Shown here in pieces: positions 26,317 through 36,526 of a stretch of 64,000 nt of DNA. The stretch spans positions 45,545 to 109,544 of the forward strand of contig NZ_QHHQ01000012.1 of the NCBI RefSeq assembly GCF_003258595.1, read 5' to 3'. Within the stretch, counting starts at the first letter, position 1, and each line of letters begins with the position of its first letter. Both the position numbers and the translations under genes were made by a program. Under the pieces are notes generated by a model, which was not told where the DNA came from, searched no databases, and saw only the letters and a program-made list of their open reading frames with translations. The stretch comes from Acuticoccus sediminis (GTDB lineage: Bacteria > Pseudomonadota > Alphaproteobacteria > Rhizobiales > Amorphaceae).

Positions 26317-26348
26317 GCCCGGGAGCGGTCCCGGCATGGCCCGGGCCG

Positions 26349-28436
26349 TCACGTCGCCGCGGTGGTTTCGACGTTGCGGGAGGCCTCGAGGGCGGCAAGG
26401 CCCGGGGCCCAGATCTCGCCGCCGCCGTCCTCCCTGGCGAAGGCCGCGCGCATGAGGCCGGGGACCGCCTCGACGAGGCGCTCGAAGGCGTCGCGGTCCT
26501 CCACGCCGAGGCCGCCGGCGAAGTGCTCGAGCGCGTGGGCGGCGCGTTCCGGCGTCGCCAGCGGGGCGCGCAGGAAGGGGCCCCAGGTGTCGGCGTCGGG
26601 GATCGGCCAGGGGGTGAAGCCGGAGGGCACGAAGTCGCTCTGGCGCAGCTCCAGGTAGATCTCGCCGTTGAAGGACTGGAGCTTGAGGTAGATGTAGCTC
26701 CAGGAGCGCCGCTTGGCCCGCACGTCGGTGAGGGCGCAGACGACGTGGCTGTAGTTCTCCGAGCTCAGCGTGTCGCTGATCCGGGCCTCGCCGCAGGCGA
26801 AGCCCGACGCGGCGAGCGCCTCGCGCGCTTCGAGCGCCGCCTCGTCCTCCTCCCCGGCGCCGGCGCCGAAGCCGACGGCCGGGGCGGCGAAGGCCGCGCT
26901 CTCGGAGAGGAGCGGCGGCAGCGGCTCGTCCGGCGGGTGCCGGTCGAACACGGTCAGCCGGGAGGAGGGGGAGAGGTTGAGGACGTCGCGCCTGTCGGCG
27001 GCGTAGGCCTCCCTCGCGAGGCGGTAGACGGCCTCCATGGCGGCGGTGTCGGCGGCCTGCCAGCGGCGCTTCTTGAAGTAGAGGGCGTCGAAGTGGTTGG
27101 GGTCGTCCCCGGTCTGGTCGAGCACGTCGCCGAGCTGGCTCTCCTCGGGCTGCACGTAGGCGTGGTCGAAGCCGACCAGCAGCGCGCGGCGGTAGCCGAG
27201 CGCGTAGGCGAGCTGCAGGTTGAAGAACGAGACGGTGGAGGACCAGGAGATCTTGTTCGCCGGGTCGTCGGCGAAGAAGGCCGCCTCGCCGGTGGCGTTG
27301 ACGAAGGAGAAGCCCGCCTCCTCGTGGAGGACGCCCGCCAGCCAGACCGGGGCGACCTTGTAGGGGATCGCCGAGGCGTTGAAGCCGGCCGCGCCCTGCT
27401 CGGCGACGAGGGCGTTCGTCACGGTGAGGATCCTGGCGTGGCGGGCCAGCAGCGGCGAGTTGAAGGCGAAGTTCGAGCAGATGACGTCGTGCTCGGCGAA
27501 GAGGGCGGGGTCGGCCTCGGCGAGCGACCCGCCGTTGCCGACGATGAGGCAGGTCTCGCGGGTGCGCAGCGACCTCAGCGTCTCGAAGGTGCGGCGCGAG
27601 CGGGTGATCTGGGCGCCCATCCACGCCCGCTCGGCGCCGTAGCGGCCGAGCTCGGTGACGAACGCCTCCTCGCTCCAGGGCGCCGGCCCGTCGACCTTGC
27701 GCACGGGGCGCAGGAGGGCGCAGCCGGCGGCGCGGAAGGCGGCGGCCGCGGCCGGGTCGGCGGCGATCGCCGCGAGGACGTCGCCGTTCAGCCGGGCGTG
27801 GCGGGCGCGCAGGGCCGCAAGGCCCGTCTCGCCGGTGAGCGCGCCGAGGCGGATCAGCACCGCGAGCGGCACGTGGCCGACGCTCTCGCGCAGCGCCAGG
27901 GCCGCGCCTTCGAGCGCGGCGGCGCCGGCAAGGCCCGTGCCGTCGACGGCGAGAAGCCGGACCGGGCGGCCGGCGGCGATCCAGTCGGCGGCGAGATGGC
28001 AGGCGATGGGCGGCGTCACCGGCGCCTCGCCGGCGGCGAGGCCGGCGAGCTCGCGGAGGCGCACGGCGACGAACGGCAGCGGCGCGGCACCGGCGAGCAT
28101 CGCCTCCTCGAGGCTGCCGGCCGGGGCCTCCCCCTCGCGCGGGCCGGCGTCGACGAGAAGGCGCAGGCCCGCGCTCTCGCGGGCGAGGCCGTCGAGGGCC
28201 GCCGCCGGGGCCGGCGCGTCGAGCGCGGAGAGGACGAGCCAGTGCTCCGCGGCCTCGCCGGGGGCGACGAGGCTCTCCGCCCACGGCATCAGCGCCTCGA
28301 GGCTGCGGGCGACGGAGTGCATCGCGAGCGGCGGCCGCGCGTCGTCGACGAGGATGCGGCTTGCGACGACGACGGCCGTCCCGCCCCCTGCGGCGGGGCC
28401 GGGATCGACGCGGACGATCTGTGCGGCTTCGAACAT
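26349..28436 (-). CDS. DUF115 / 6-hydroxymethylpterin pyrophosphokinase MptE-like domain protein
   Basis: Protein of 695 aa. Residues 1 to about 250 are Ala-rich and resemble a degenerate nucleotide-sugar-binding or transferase domain. From residue 280 comes TRETCLIVGNGGSLAEADPALFAEHDVICSNFAFNS, the DUF115 core also found in motility accessory factors and some sialyltransferase-like proteins, then WSSTVSFFNLQLAYALGYRRALLVGFDHAY and DDPNHFDALYFKKRRW. Its neighbour upstream carries the same core. The C-terminal 150 residues are unassigned. I infer transfer of an acidic or activated sugar onto a glycan. The start at ATG 28436 is 26 bp after the neighbour's stop, so the two form an operon. Confidence 0.7.
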   Translation of the reverse strand: MFEAAQIVRVDPGPAAGGGTAVVVASRILVDDARPPLAMHSVARSLEALMPWAESLVAPGEAAEHWLVLSALDAPAPAAALDGLARESAGLRLLVDAGPREGEAPAGSLEEAMLAGAAPLPFVAVRLRELAGLAAGEAPVTPPIACHLAADWIAAGRPVRLLAVDGTGLAGAAALEGAALALRESVGHVPLAVLIRLGALTGETGLAALRARHARLNGDVLAAIAADPAAAAAFRAAGCALLRPVRKVDGPAPWSEEAFVTELGRYGAERAWMGAQITRSRRTFETLRSLRTRETCLIVGNGGSLAEADPALFAEHDVICSNFAFNSPLLARHARILTVTNALVAEQGAAGFNASAIPYKVAPVWLAGVLHEEAGFSFVNATGEAAFFADDPANKISWSSTVSFFNLQLAYALGYRRALLVGFDHAYVQPEESQLGDVLDQTGDDPNHFDALYFKKRRWQAADTAAMEAVYRLAREAYAADRRDVLNLSPSSRLTVFDRHPPDEPLPPLLSESAAFAAPAVGFGAGAGEEDEAALEAREALAASGFACGEARISDTLSSENYSHVVCALTDVRAKRRSWSYIYLKLQSFNGEIYLELRQSDFVPSGFTPWPIPDADTWGPFLRAPLATPERAAHALEHFAGGLGVEDRDAFERLVEAVPGLMRAAFAREDGGGEIWAPGLAALEASRNVETTAAT

Positions 28437-28462
28437 CGGCGGCTTTCGTCCCCTCTGTCGGG

Positions 28463-30835
28463 TCAGCCCGCGAAGGCGGGGAGGAAGGCGGGGGCGGAGG
28501 CGGGCATGGCCTGCCAGCGCCCGGCGGCGGCGGTCACGGCGTCCGCGAGGCGGCGTGCCGTCCCGGGGTCCGGCTCGGACGCGGCCATGGCGACGAGCGC
28601 CCGGCGCAGGATCTCGCGGCGCGGCAGGAGGGCAAACTCGCGCTCGGCGACCTCGACCTGGGCCGCGGCGACGGCGGCGCGGGCGGACGGGTCGAGGAGC
28701 CGCTCGAGCGCGGCGGCGACGGGCTCGACGCCGTCCTCGGTGACGCGGACGCCGCAGCCGGTCCCGGCGAGGCGCATCATGGTGGCGCACTCGGCCGGGC
28801 CGACGGCGAGCAGCGCCGCGCCGGAAGCGAGACACTCGGGGAGCTTGTTGGCCAGCGAGTGGCGCACGTAGGCGAGCGAGGCGGCGTCGAAGTTGTAGGC
28901 GATGACGACGACGTCCGCCCCGGCGAGCCAGGCGTGGTACTCGGCGCGGGTCATCTCCTCGGAGAAGACGGTGGTGGCGGGCCAGGCCGCGAAGGCCTCG
29001 CCCTGGGTGCGCATCCAGTAGGGGCTGGTCTTGATCTCGAGGGTGGCGCCGCGGGGGGCGAGGCGCTCGACCGCCTCGGCGAGGTTGGTCAGCGTGGCGA
29101 GCCCCATGTCGCCGGCGAGGCCCCCGGCGTAGCGCACCTTGAGGCCGCCGCCCGCGCCGGCGGCGACTTTCCCTGCCTCGGCGGCGGCCTGGCGCACCCC
29201 GGCGAAGACCTCCGGCTCGATGCCGTTGGCGAGGGCGACGGCGGGGACGCCGTAGCGCGCCTCGAGGAGCGCGCCCATGGGCTCGGAGATGGCGAGGCAG
29301 AAGGGCGCGGCCTCGAGGAGGACGCGCACGCCGTGGTCGAAGGCGTCGAAGCCCGGCTTCGACTGGCCGAAGAGGCGCAGCATCCAGTCGTCCATGAACG
29401 AGGTCAGCACCGGCGCGGGGTGCAGCGAGAGGATCTCGGCCAGCAGGCGGTGCAGGTCCGGCCGCTCGGCGACCGGGCGGTAGAGGACGACGTCGGGCGC
29501 GAAGGCGGCCGCGGCGGCGAGGACCCGGTCGGCGCGGCGCTCGCGCGGCGACTGGAGCGGCGTGGCGAGGGCGCCGCCGCGCACGGTCAGGGTCTCGCCG
29601 AGCGCGGAGATCTCCATGAGCTCGGCGCGCGGCCAGTGGCCCAGCAGCGCGTCCTTGATCTCGCCGGTGGCCGAGCCGCCGCCGATCGGCGTGAAGTCCA
29701 CCACGAGGAGGCGCGGAAAGCCCGTCTCGACCGCGCCGCCCCAGCCGAGGCCGAGGGCGCGGCCGTCGCGCCCCTCGCGGGCGAGGCGCGCGCGGCAGAG
29801 GGCGGTGAGCTCCGCCGGGGCGATCATGCCCTCGCCCTCAGGGCGGCGGCCGGCGGCCTTGTGGTTCGCCTCCTCGACGGCCTCGGGCGTGCGGGCGGCG
29901 GGAAAGACGGTGGCGAACGGCTCGCGCGCGAACACCTCGAGCTTGCCGCCGACGCCGGAGTTGACGATGGGCCGGCCCATGGCGCGGGTGACCTTTTCGG
30001 CCTCCGCGTAGGCCTCCAGCATCTTGTCGACCTGGGGGTCGTGCCAGCGGAAGCCCTTGCCGAAATAGTCCGGGTGGAAGTGGTTCGGGTCGTTCGACTT
30101 CATGTCGAGGACGCCGACCCCGTAGTCGCTCGTCTCGGCGACGTCCCCGGGCAGGACGTAGTCGGCGTCGACGCCGAGGAGGTGGATCTTCCGGAAACCC
30201 AGGTAGTGGGCGAGCTGCAGCACGGTGAAGGTGACGGTGCAGCCGGTGTAGGTGACGTCGGCGGCGTCGGTGGAGAAGTCGAAGCCGTCCGGGTAGCTGA
30301 CGCGCGGGCGGTGGTTGAAGAAGATCGTGTCCGGCGCCTCGTTCAGGCAGTAGCCGAGATAGGCCGGAAAGAGCTTCGTCGGGCCCCTGAGGGCGTGGAT
30401 CCAGGGCGCGCGGTCCTCGGCGACGAGGTGGTCCTCGACGACGAAGAAGGTCGGCAGCCAGTCGAGGTCGGCGGCCTTGAGGAAGAAGGAGTTCACCGCG
30501 AAGGTGACCTCGCCCTTCAGCATCGCGAGGTCGGTGCGGTTGAGGCTCGGCCCGTTGCCGATGACGAAGCAGCGCTCGCGCCCGCGGAACATCTCCTTGA
30601 GCGCCCTGAGGCGCGGGCGGTAGGTGCGGCCGAGGCGCCACTCGAAGATCTCGAAGGTCCTGAGCGCGCCGGCGATGCGCTGGCGCAAGGGGAGCTTCTC
30701 CGTGCCGACGAAGATCGGCGCGTTCATCGGCAGGATCGACAGCGCCTCCTCGTGGACCGCCTCGAGCTCGGCCCGGGAGGCGCGGGAGAGGTCCAGCCCG
30801 ATCAGTTTCGCGTAGGTGTTGATCTGGTGGCTCAT
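28463..30835 (-). CDS. DUF115-domain protein fused to a GT4 glycosyltransferase
   Basis: Protein of 790 aa in two halves. The first (about 80-330) has the DUF115 core RERCFVIGNGPSLNRTDLAMLKGEVTFAVNSFFLK, then TYTGCTVTFTVLQLAHYLGFRKIHLLGVDADY and DPNHFHPDYFGKGFRWHD. Those motifs align with the next gene. The second half (about 430-790) is a GT-B transferase ending LPECLASGAALLAVGPAECATMM, a GT4 donor-site pattern. ATG 30835 (MSHQINTYAKLIGL) is preferred to an upstream TTG. The fusion suggests that both activities act in sequence on one acceptor. The promoter region is shared with the divergent sulfotransferase gene. Confidence 0.78.
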   Translation of the reverse strand: MSHQINTYAKLIGLDLSRASRAELEAVHEEALSILPMNAPIFVGTEKLPLRQRIAGALRTFEIFEWRLGRTYRPRLRALKEMFRGRERCFVIGNGPSLNRTDLAMLKGEVTFAVNSFFLKAADLDWLPTFFVVEDHLVAEDRAPWIHALRGPTKLFPAYLGYCLNEAPDTIFFNHRPRVSYPDGFDFSTDAADVTYTGCTVTFTVLQLAHYLGFRKIHLLGVDADYVLPGDVAETSDYGVGVLDMKSNDPNHFHPDYFGKGFRWHDPQVDKMLEAYAEAEKVTRAMGRPIVNSGVGGKLEVFAREPFATVFPAARTPEAVEEANHKAAGRRPEGEGMIAPAELTALCRARLAREGRDGRALGLGWGGAVETGFPRLLVVDFTPIGGGSATGEIKDALLGHWPRAELMEISALGETLTVRGGALATPLQSPRERRADRVLAAAAAFAPDVVLYRPVAERPDLHRLLAEILSLHPAPVLTSFMDDWMLRLFGQSKPGFDAFDHGVRVLLEAAPFCLAISEPMGALLEARYGVPAVALANGIEPEVFAGVRQAAAEAGKVAAGAGGGLKVRYAGGLAGDMGLATLTNLAEAVERLAPRGATLEIKTSPYWMRTQGEAFAAWPATTVFSEEMTRAEYHAWLAGADVVVIAYNFDAASLAYVRHSLANKLPECLASGAALLAVGPAECATMMRLAGTGCGVRVTEDGVEPVAAALERLLDPSARAAVAAAQVEVAEREFALLPRREILRRALVAMAASEPDPGTARRLADAVTAAAGRWQAMPASAPAFLPAFAG

Positions 30836-30904
30836 GTTCCACTCAAGGTCCGATCCGTCCCGAAGGGGGATCGCAGGATCGATGCCCCAAGACAAGCAGG
30901 GCGA

Positions 30905-30922
30905 GATAAAGGCTGCTTTATC
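30905..30922. promoter_or_regulatory. short inverted repeat in a divergent promoter region
   Basis: GATAAAG-GCTG-CTTTATC (7-bp arms) lies between the divergent DUF115-GT4 and sulfotransferase genes, about 70 bp before the leftward start. It is a candidate operator. Confidence 0.4.
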
Positions 30923-31119
30923 GGGCGGGATCGAACGGGGGCCGGGCGGCCATCGCGGCGCGGTCGCGCCGGCGCTCCCGGAGCGGCGTTCCCGGGGCGG
31001 CCGGCCGCTTCAACAGGAAGGATCAGTTGAAGTATGCCAGCCCAATGTCGTGCGCGTGTCGTGCGCGCGGCGCGACGATCCTCACGACGCTCCGTCGGAC
31101 GGAACAGGGACAGAAGAGA

Positions 31120-31881
31120 ATGCACAAACCGATCGTTTTCCTGACGACCCCGACGAGCGGCACGGGCTCTCTCTGGCGCATCATCACGGCGCTCACACGC
31201 GCCACCCACAAGCCCCTCAAGGTCGTGGACACCTACGCGAACCGGAACAGGATGGCGGAGATCGCGGACTGGCGTCCGTCCGACCCGGCGACGGTGTACC
31301 TCTTCAACGCCCCCGCCGTGTGGCCGAAGGACCTGGACCTTCGGACGGTCCGGCTGATCTGCAACTTCCGTGATCCGCGCGACCTCTGCTGCAACCACTA
31401 TTACTGGGCCCTGCAGCACCATGTCCGCAACAAGAGCGACGAGGCCGTCGCCGCGCACCGCCGGGCGGTCGAGAAGAAGGGCATCGACGCCTTCGTGCTC
31501 GGCGTCGACAAGTCCGACCACTACCGCCCCTTCGCCGATGTCCTGCACAAGATCGACAGCGACGGCGGGGAGGACGTCTGCGTGTTGTCGTACAATCAGC
31601 TGTGCCTCTCGATCGACGCGATGGCGGAGCGGCTGGCCGGCTTTCTGGGCGTGGTCGACGCCGCCCACGTCGCGCGGGCCATCGAGCCCGAGCGGGTGGA
31701 GAACCTCTCCGCCAACCCGCGCTGGATCGGACAGGAGTGGTTCGGGAGCGACATCGCGCCCGGGCGTCACCGGCGCGAGCTGAAGCCCGAGACGATCGCG
31801 CAGCTCACCCGGACCTACGCCGGGATCCTCGGCCTGCTGCGTGCGCTGGACCAACCGCAGTTCCGCGACCTCTACGACTGA
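31120..31881 (+). CDS. sulfotransferase domain protein
   Basis: Protein of 253 aa. FLTTPTSGTGSLWRIITAL is the PAPS phosphosulfate loop, and LICNFRDPRDLCCNHYYW is the 3'-phosphate element (R-D-P...N-H-Y). Start ATG 31120 has GGGACAGAAGAGA before it; an upstream in-frame ATG adds 31 unlikely residues. It is a lone rightward gene between the divergent DUF115-GT4 gene and the convergent replication initiator. With the other sulfotransferase-like genes here it suggests a sulfated polysaccharide. The acceptor is unknown. Confidence 0.78.
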   Translation: MHKPIVFLTTPTSGTGSLWRIITALTRATHKPLKVVDTYANRNRMAEIADWRPSDPATVYLFNAPAVWPKDLDLRTVRLICNFRDPRDLCCNHYYWALQHHVRNKSDEAVAAHRRAVEKKGIDAFVLGVDKSDHYRPFADVLHKIDSDGGEDVCVLSYNQLCLSIDAMAERLAGFLGVVDAAHVARAIEPERVENLSANPRWIGQEWFGSDIAPGRHRRELKPETIAQLTRTYAGILGLLRALDQPQFRDLYD

Positions 31882-31921
31882 CGCGCCGCCCCTTCGGCGA
31901 TGCACGCCCAAAGGGCGCGTC
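31880..31921. terminator. possible bidirectional terminator
   Basis: GACGCGCC (31880-31887) and GGCGCGTC (31914-31921) form the outer stem, with CCTT/AAGG pairing inside, between two convergent genes. There is no T-run, so it is only terminator-like. Confidence 0.35.
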
Positions 31922-31924
31922 CGG

Positions 31925-32983
31925 TCAGTGCCAGTCGTCGAAGAGCTGGGTCTGGCGCATCGACGGCTTCTGGCGGCAGAAGCCGATGAAGGCGCCGTCG
32001 GGCCGGTCGGGGACGCGGCCGGTGGAGCGGACCCACTCGTTCCACTCCGCCTCGAGCTCGGCGAGGGGGATGCCCTTCTCGGCGGCGATCTCCTGCGCCT
32101 TGTCGAGGGTGGCCGGCTTCAGCGCGATGCGGCCCTCGAAGGGGAGCGGCTTGACCGTCTCGAAGATGGCGAGGTCGTCCTCCAGGCGCACCTTGTAGTC
32201 GGGGATGTGCCCGTCGCGGATGATCTCCTTGAGGAAGAAGCGGAACTTCTTCGGCGGCGCGTTCGAGCCGACCTTCTGCTGCAGCTTGCCGATGCCGATG
32301 CGGAAGGCGCCGGCCGCGGTCTTGCCGCGCCGCGGCTCGCCGGCGTGCTTGCGGGCGAGCTCGTAGATGCGCCGCTCGAGCGGGCGGCGCAGGCGGAAAT
32401 ATTGCGGGTTGATGGTCAGGACTTCCATGCCCTTGACGGCGCGGAAGGTCCAGTCGGAGACCTTGATGCGCACGCGCGTCATCCGGCCGAAGGGCGAGGT
32501 CTTGCCGTCCCGTCCCTTGCGGTCGATCTCGAACTCCTCGATGAGGCCGAAACCGCGGGTCTGGACGTGGTCCCCGGTCTTGATGTCGGTCAGGATGACG
32601 GTGCCCTTGAGGCGCACCAGGGCGTCCTCGAAGCGCTGGTAGCTCTCGCGGTTGGTGCGCCAGTTGGTGGCGACCATCCCCTCGTGCGCGGTGAGCTCGA
32701 CCCAGGGCGTGATCTCCCCGCCCGCATTCAGCTCGTGGACGAGCTTGGAGATGCAGTAGAGCAGGATGTCCTTGTCCATGATGGTGGCAAGGCCGCGGCC
32801 CGAGGGGACGACGCGCAGGCGGCTGTCGCCGTGCTCGTAGGAGAGCTCGCGCATGTCCGGCTTCACCGAGAGCGAGAAGACCGGGTGCTCCATGGACGCC
32901 ATGTCGTCCTTCGGCGCGGCGTCGGCCACGTCCAGGATGAAGAAGTCGCGATTGGGGTGCCGGTCCGGCAGGAGCTGTCCCAT
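31925..32983 (-). CDS. plasmid replication initiator protein (RPA family, RepA-type)
   Basis: Replication initiator of 352 aa in the RPA family (Pfam RPA) that defines RepA-type plasmids of Rhodobacterales. It begins MGQLLPDRHPNRDFFILDVAD, with the family core IMDKDILLYCISKLVHELNAG, FEIDRKGRDGKTSPFGRMTRVRIKVSDW and YFRLRRPLERRIYELARKHAG, a pair of winged-helix-like segments that should bind iterons. The C-terminus (LAELEAEWNEWVRSTGRVPDRPDGAFIGFCRQK) is also conserved-looking. Start ATG 32983 lies 17 bp from the first of eight direct repeats, so the protein probably starts replication there and represses its own gene. The partition genes lie 21 kb away rather than next to it. Confidence 0.9.
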   Translation of the reverse strand: MGQLLPDRHPNRDFFILDVADAAPKDDMASMEHPVFSLSVKPDMRELSYEHGDSRLRVVPSGRGLATIMDKDILLYCISKLVHELNAGGEITPWVELTAHEGMVATNWRTNRESYQRFEDALVRLKGTVILTDIKTGDHVQTRGFGLIEEFEIDRKGRDGKTSPFGRMTRVRIKVSDWTFRAVKGMEVLTINPQYFRLRRPLERRIYELARKHAGEPRRGKTAAGAFRIGIGKLQQKVGSNAPPKKFRFFLKEIIRDGHIPDYKVRLEDDLAIFETVKPLPFEGRIALKPATLDKAQEIAAEKGIPLAELEAEWNEWVRSTGRVPDRPDGAFIGFCRQKPSMRQTQLFDDWH

Positions 32984-33000
32984 GGGAAAGGGGTACCACG

Positions 33001-33088
33001 ATTCGTCGATTCGGGAACCCGCATTCGTCGATCCAGGAACCGGAGTTCGTCGATTTAGGAACCGGAGCGTTCGTCGTTCAAGGAACCG
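33001..33088. repeat. iteron block 1 (four 20-bp direct repeats)
   Basis: Four copies of RTTCGTCGWTNNRGGAACCS start at 33001, 33023, 33045 and 33069, at a period of 22-24 bp, or about two helical turns. They sit directly upstream of the initiator start. This spacing and position are typical of iterons bound by a plasmid Rep protein. Confidence 0.85.
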
Positions 33089-33183
33089 GCGGGCGCCTCA
33101 TCCATCATCACGGCAACGCCCGAGGCAATCGGCGGGGGGCCCATTCGCGGTGGATGGATGCGGTGATCCCCAGCTCCGATTCG

Positions 33184-33272
33184 GATTCGCCCCTTTGGGA
33201 ACCGGGATTCGCCCCTTTGGGAACCCCGGATTCGCCCCTCTGGGAACCGGGATTCGCCCCTCTGGGAACCGG
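33184..33272. repeat. iteron block 2 (four 22-bp direct repeats)
   Basis: Four copies of GATTCGCCCCTYTGGGAACC start at 33184, 33206, 33229 and 33251. They share the ATTCG and GGAACC ends with block 1 but have a different middle. Ninety-five bp separate the two blocks. Confidence 0.85.
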
Positions 33273-33420
33273 GGCGCCAAAATTAACCATCTTTTCCGCT
33301 TCAGTTTCAGTGACTTAAGCGAAGCACCTAAGTCCCGTAACACTCACTAACTTAGATTCTAACTCTCATAACACTAGCCACGGGCTGGATTCTCGCGCCG
33401 CGAATCGACGACAAGTCATC
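33273..33420. other. A+T-rich segment, probable origin unwinding region
   Basis: Next to iteron block 2 the sequence becomes markedly A+T-rich, with words such as AATTAACCATCTTTT, CTTAAGCG, CACTAACTTAGATTCTAACTCTCATAACACTAG. This is the strongest compositional dip in the window. In iteron plasmids such a segment is where strands open. I saw no perfect DnaA box. Confidence 0.65.
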
Positions 33421-33472
33421 GCGACAGGTTTCGGGCACGACCGATTCGATACCGATTCGTTCTCCCGACTCG

Positions 33473-33488
33473 GATTCATCGATGAATC
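33473..33488. promoter_or_regulatory. 16-bp palindrome near the origin
   Basis: GATTCATCGATGAATC is perfectly symmetric and lies amid further GATTCG/CGAATC words (33442-33500). It may be a binding site for the initiator in inverted form, or for another regulator of the origin. Confidence 0.5.
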
Positions 33489-33645
33489 TTCGAATCGGGA
33501 TGCTTAAACTTGTCGCGATCGCCGAAAGGCTTGGGAAAGGTCCGGAATTTGATTCCGCGGCGAATCGGGGTACAGAAAACGCGGCTCGAGGACTGAGCGC
33601 GACGGTGATCCGGTCCCCCAGTGGGACGGCCGGCGCACCCTGTCC

Positions 33646-34944
<1,299 letters not shown>

Positions 34945-35176
34945 GGCGCAGAAAGACGCGGGCTCGGACGGCGGGACTGGGCAGGGGGGCCATCGGGCGA
35001 GTGTGCATGCCGTTCCTTCTTCGTCGGCCCGGCGGTCGGCGGGCCCGTGCGCGGCTCATAGCGCATCCTCCGGCGCGCCTGAACCGGGGAGCGGCCGGGG
35101 AACGGCACCCGCCGCCGTGCGGGAGGGCCGCCAGTGTGCCAGGATGGGCCGGGTGACGACGAGAACGAGGCCTTCC

Positions 35177-35629
35177 ATGCCCGCGATCCCCACCGCTGCC
35201 GCCCTCCTCGGCGTGCTCGCCGCTGCGGGCGCGATGGCCGGCGGCACCGCCGCCGGTATCGGGCCGTCCGGCGCGGCGCGGACCCCGTCCCTCGTCGCGA
35301 ACGCGGCCGGGACGCGCGACGCGATCGTCGGCAAGTGGACGGTCTATCCGGCCGTGGGCCCCTCCCCGCGCTCCTGCACCATCACCTTCGAGCAGGGCCC
35401 TGGCGGCACCAGGGGCCGGGCGACGCCGTTCGCCTGCCACCAGGTGGAGGGGCTCGGCGGCCTGCACGGCTTCGCCGACATCAGCGCCTGGGAGCGCAGG
35501 GGCCGCACGGTGGTCCTGTCGGGGATCGCCGCGCCCGGGATCGGCTCGATCGAGCTGGCGCCCGACGCGGGCTCCAGGGAGGTCCGCGGCAGCGTGAAGG
35601 GCGTCCGTTTCGTGCTGAAGCGCCGCTAG
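35177..35629 (+). CDS. secreted AprI/Inh-like protein (putative protease inhibitor or lipocalin-like)
   Basis: Small protein of 150 aa with a signal peptide (PAIPTAAALLGVLAAAGAMA). The mature part has VGKWTVYP, a Cys in SCTITFEQG, a second Cys in FACHQVEG, and ISAWERRGRTVVLSGIAAPGIGSIELA, ending GVRFVLKRR. This is the beta-barrel pattern of the AprI/Inh/Omp19 family of metalloprotease inhibitors, where the two cysteines form a disulfide. The match is from pattern only. It overlaps the 3' end of the opposing sulfotransferase gene by 4 bp. Confidence 0.65.
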   Translation: MPAIPTAAALLGVLAAAGAMAGGTAAGIGPSGAARTPSLVANAAGTRDAIVGKWTVYPAVGPSPRSCTITFEQGPGGTRGRATPFACHQVEGLGGLHGFADISAWERRGRTVVLSGIAAPGIGSIELAPDAGSREVRGSVKGVRFVLKRR

Positions 35630-36396
35630 GGCGCCGACGGAAGGTCCCGGCCGCCCGGCACCGGCGAGGCGGCGAGGCGGGCCTCGACAGCCCGGATCGC
35701 CGGGAACTCGCGGTACATCCGCTCGATCACGGCGGGGGAGAAGAGCTCGATCGCCCGTCCCTCCCCTGCCCCGCGCGTGCCGTGCGAATCGCGGATGTGC
35801 GTCGCGTTGACGATGAAGTGCAGCATGGCGCCCCGGAGGGTGTCGCGCTGTCCGGCAAAGAGCGGGAAGGTGTCGGCGATCTCCCCGGCCACCCGTTCGG
35901 CGGTGGCGGCGTCGAGGAAGAGGTCGAGCGGGTAGTTGCGGAAGTTCGGGTTGTCGTAGTCCCAGGCCAGCATGCTGCGCAGGGTGCGGCCGAACACGGT
36001 GTCGATCTCGAGCATCGCCTTGTCGGAGAGCGTCGGCAGCGCGCGCAGGTGCTCGCCGTAGGTCCGCCCGTCCTTCATGCGCAGCATGTTGGGCGGCTCG
36101 GACGGGCTCGTCGTCGTCTCGTGGTAGCGGATGTGGGACAGGAGGAGGTCGAAGGGATCGCGGTAGAGGTGGATCCCGGCGCCGGCCGCGGCGACGGGGC
36201 TGCGCGAGTGGGCGTCGTGGACGATGTCCGCGTCGGCGGGCGCCTCCCCGGGGTCGCCCTTGAAGAAGGCGGCGGGGGCGAGCGCCGCGTAGCGCCTGAA
36301 GACGTTGCGCATCAGCACGGTGCCGCAGCGGTGATGGGTGCAGACGAAGACGGTCGTCGCCGGTTCTGACGGGCTTTCCATCCCTCTCTCGTCCAC
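35626..36396 (-). CDS. sulfotransferase-like protein
   Basis: Protein of up to 256 aa. TTVFVCTHHRCGTVLMRNVFRRY is the PAPS loop (C-G-T in place of S-G-T), and GIHLYRDPFDLLLSHIRYH is the 3'-phosphate element. The C-terminal region is helical and unassigned. GTG 36396 or ATG 36381 can start it; the latter has GAGAGAGGG just before it. It is probably a carbohydrate sulfotransferase for the locus glycan. Confidence 0.72.
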   Translation of the reverse strand: MDERGMESPSEPATTVFVCTHHRCGTVLMRNVFRRYAALAPAAFFKGDPGEAPADADIVHDAHSRSPVAAAGAGIHLYRDPFDLLLSHIRYHETTTSPSEPPNMLRMKDGRTYGEHLRALPTLSDKAMLEIDTVFGRTLRSMLAWDYDNPNFRNYPLDLFLDAATAERVAGEIADTFPLFAGQRDTLRGAMLHFIVNATHIRDSHGTRGAGEGRAIELFSPAVIERMYREFPAIRAVEARLAASPVPGGRDLPSAP

Positions 36397-36526
36397 CTTG
36401 CGCGCTCACGGTTCCCGGTCTTCGGGCCAGCATAGACCGTCCCCCGGCGGACGGCGCAAACCCTAAAACCCCATCGTCCCCGCCCGTGCCGTGCCCGCCT
36501 GCCGTGCAAGGCGCACCGTGCTCCCT

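Noticed and set aside
33001..33272. CRISPR array
   Set aside because: Repeats are 20-22 bp with almost no spacer and a constant two-turn period; there are no cas genes. They fit iterons.
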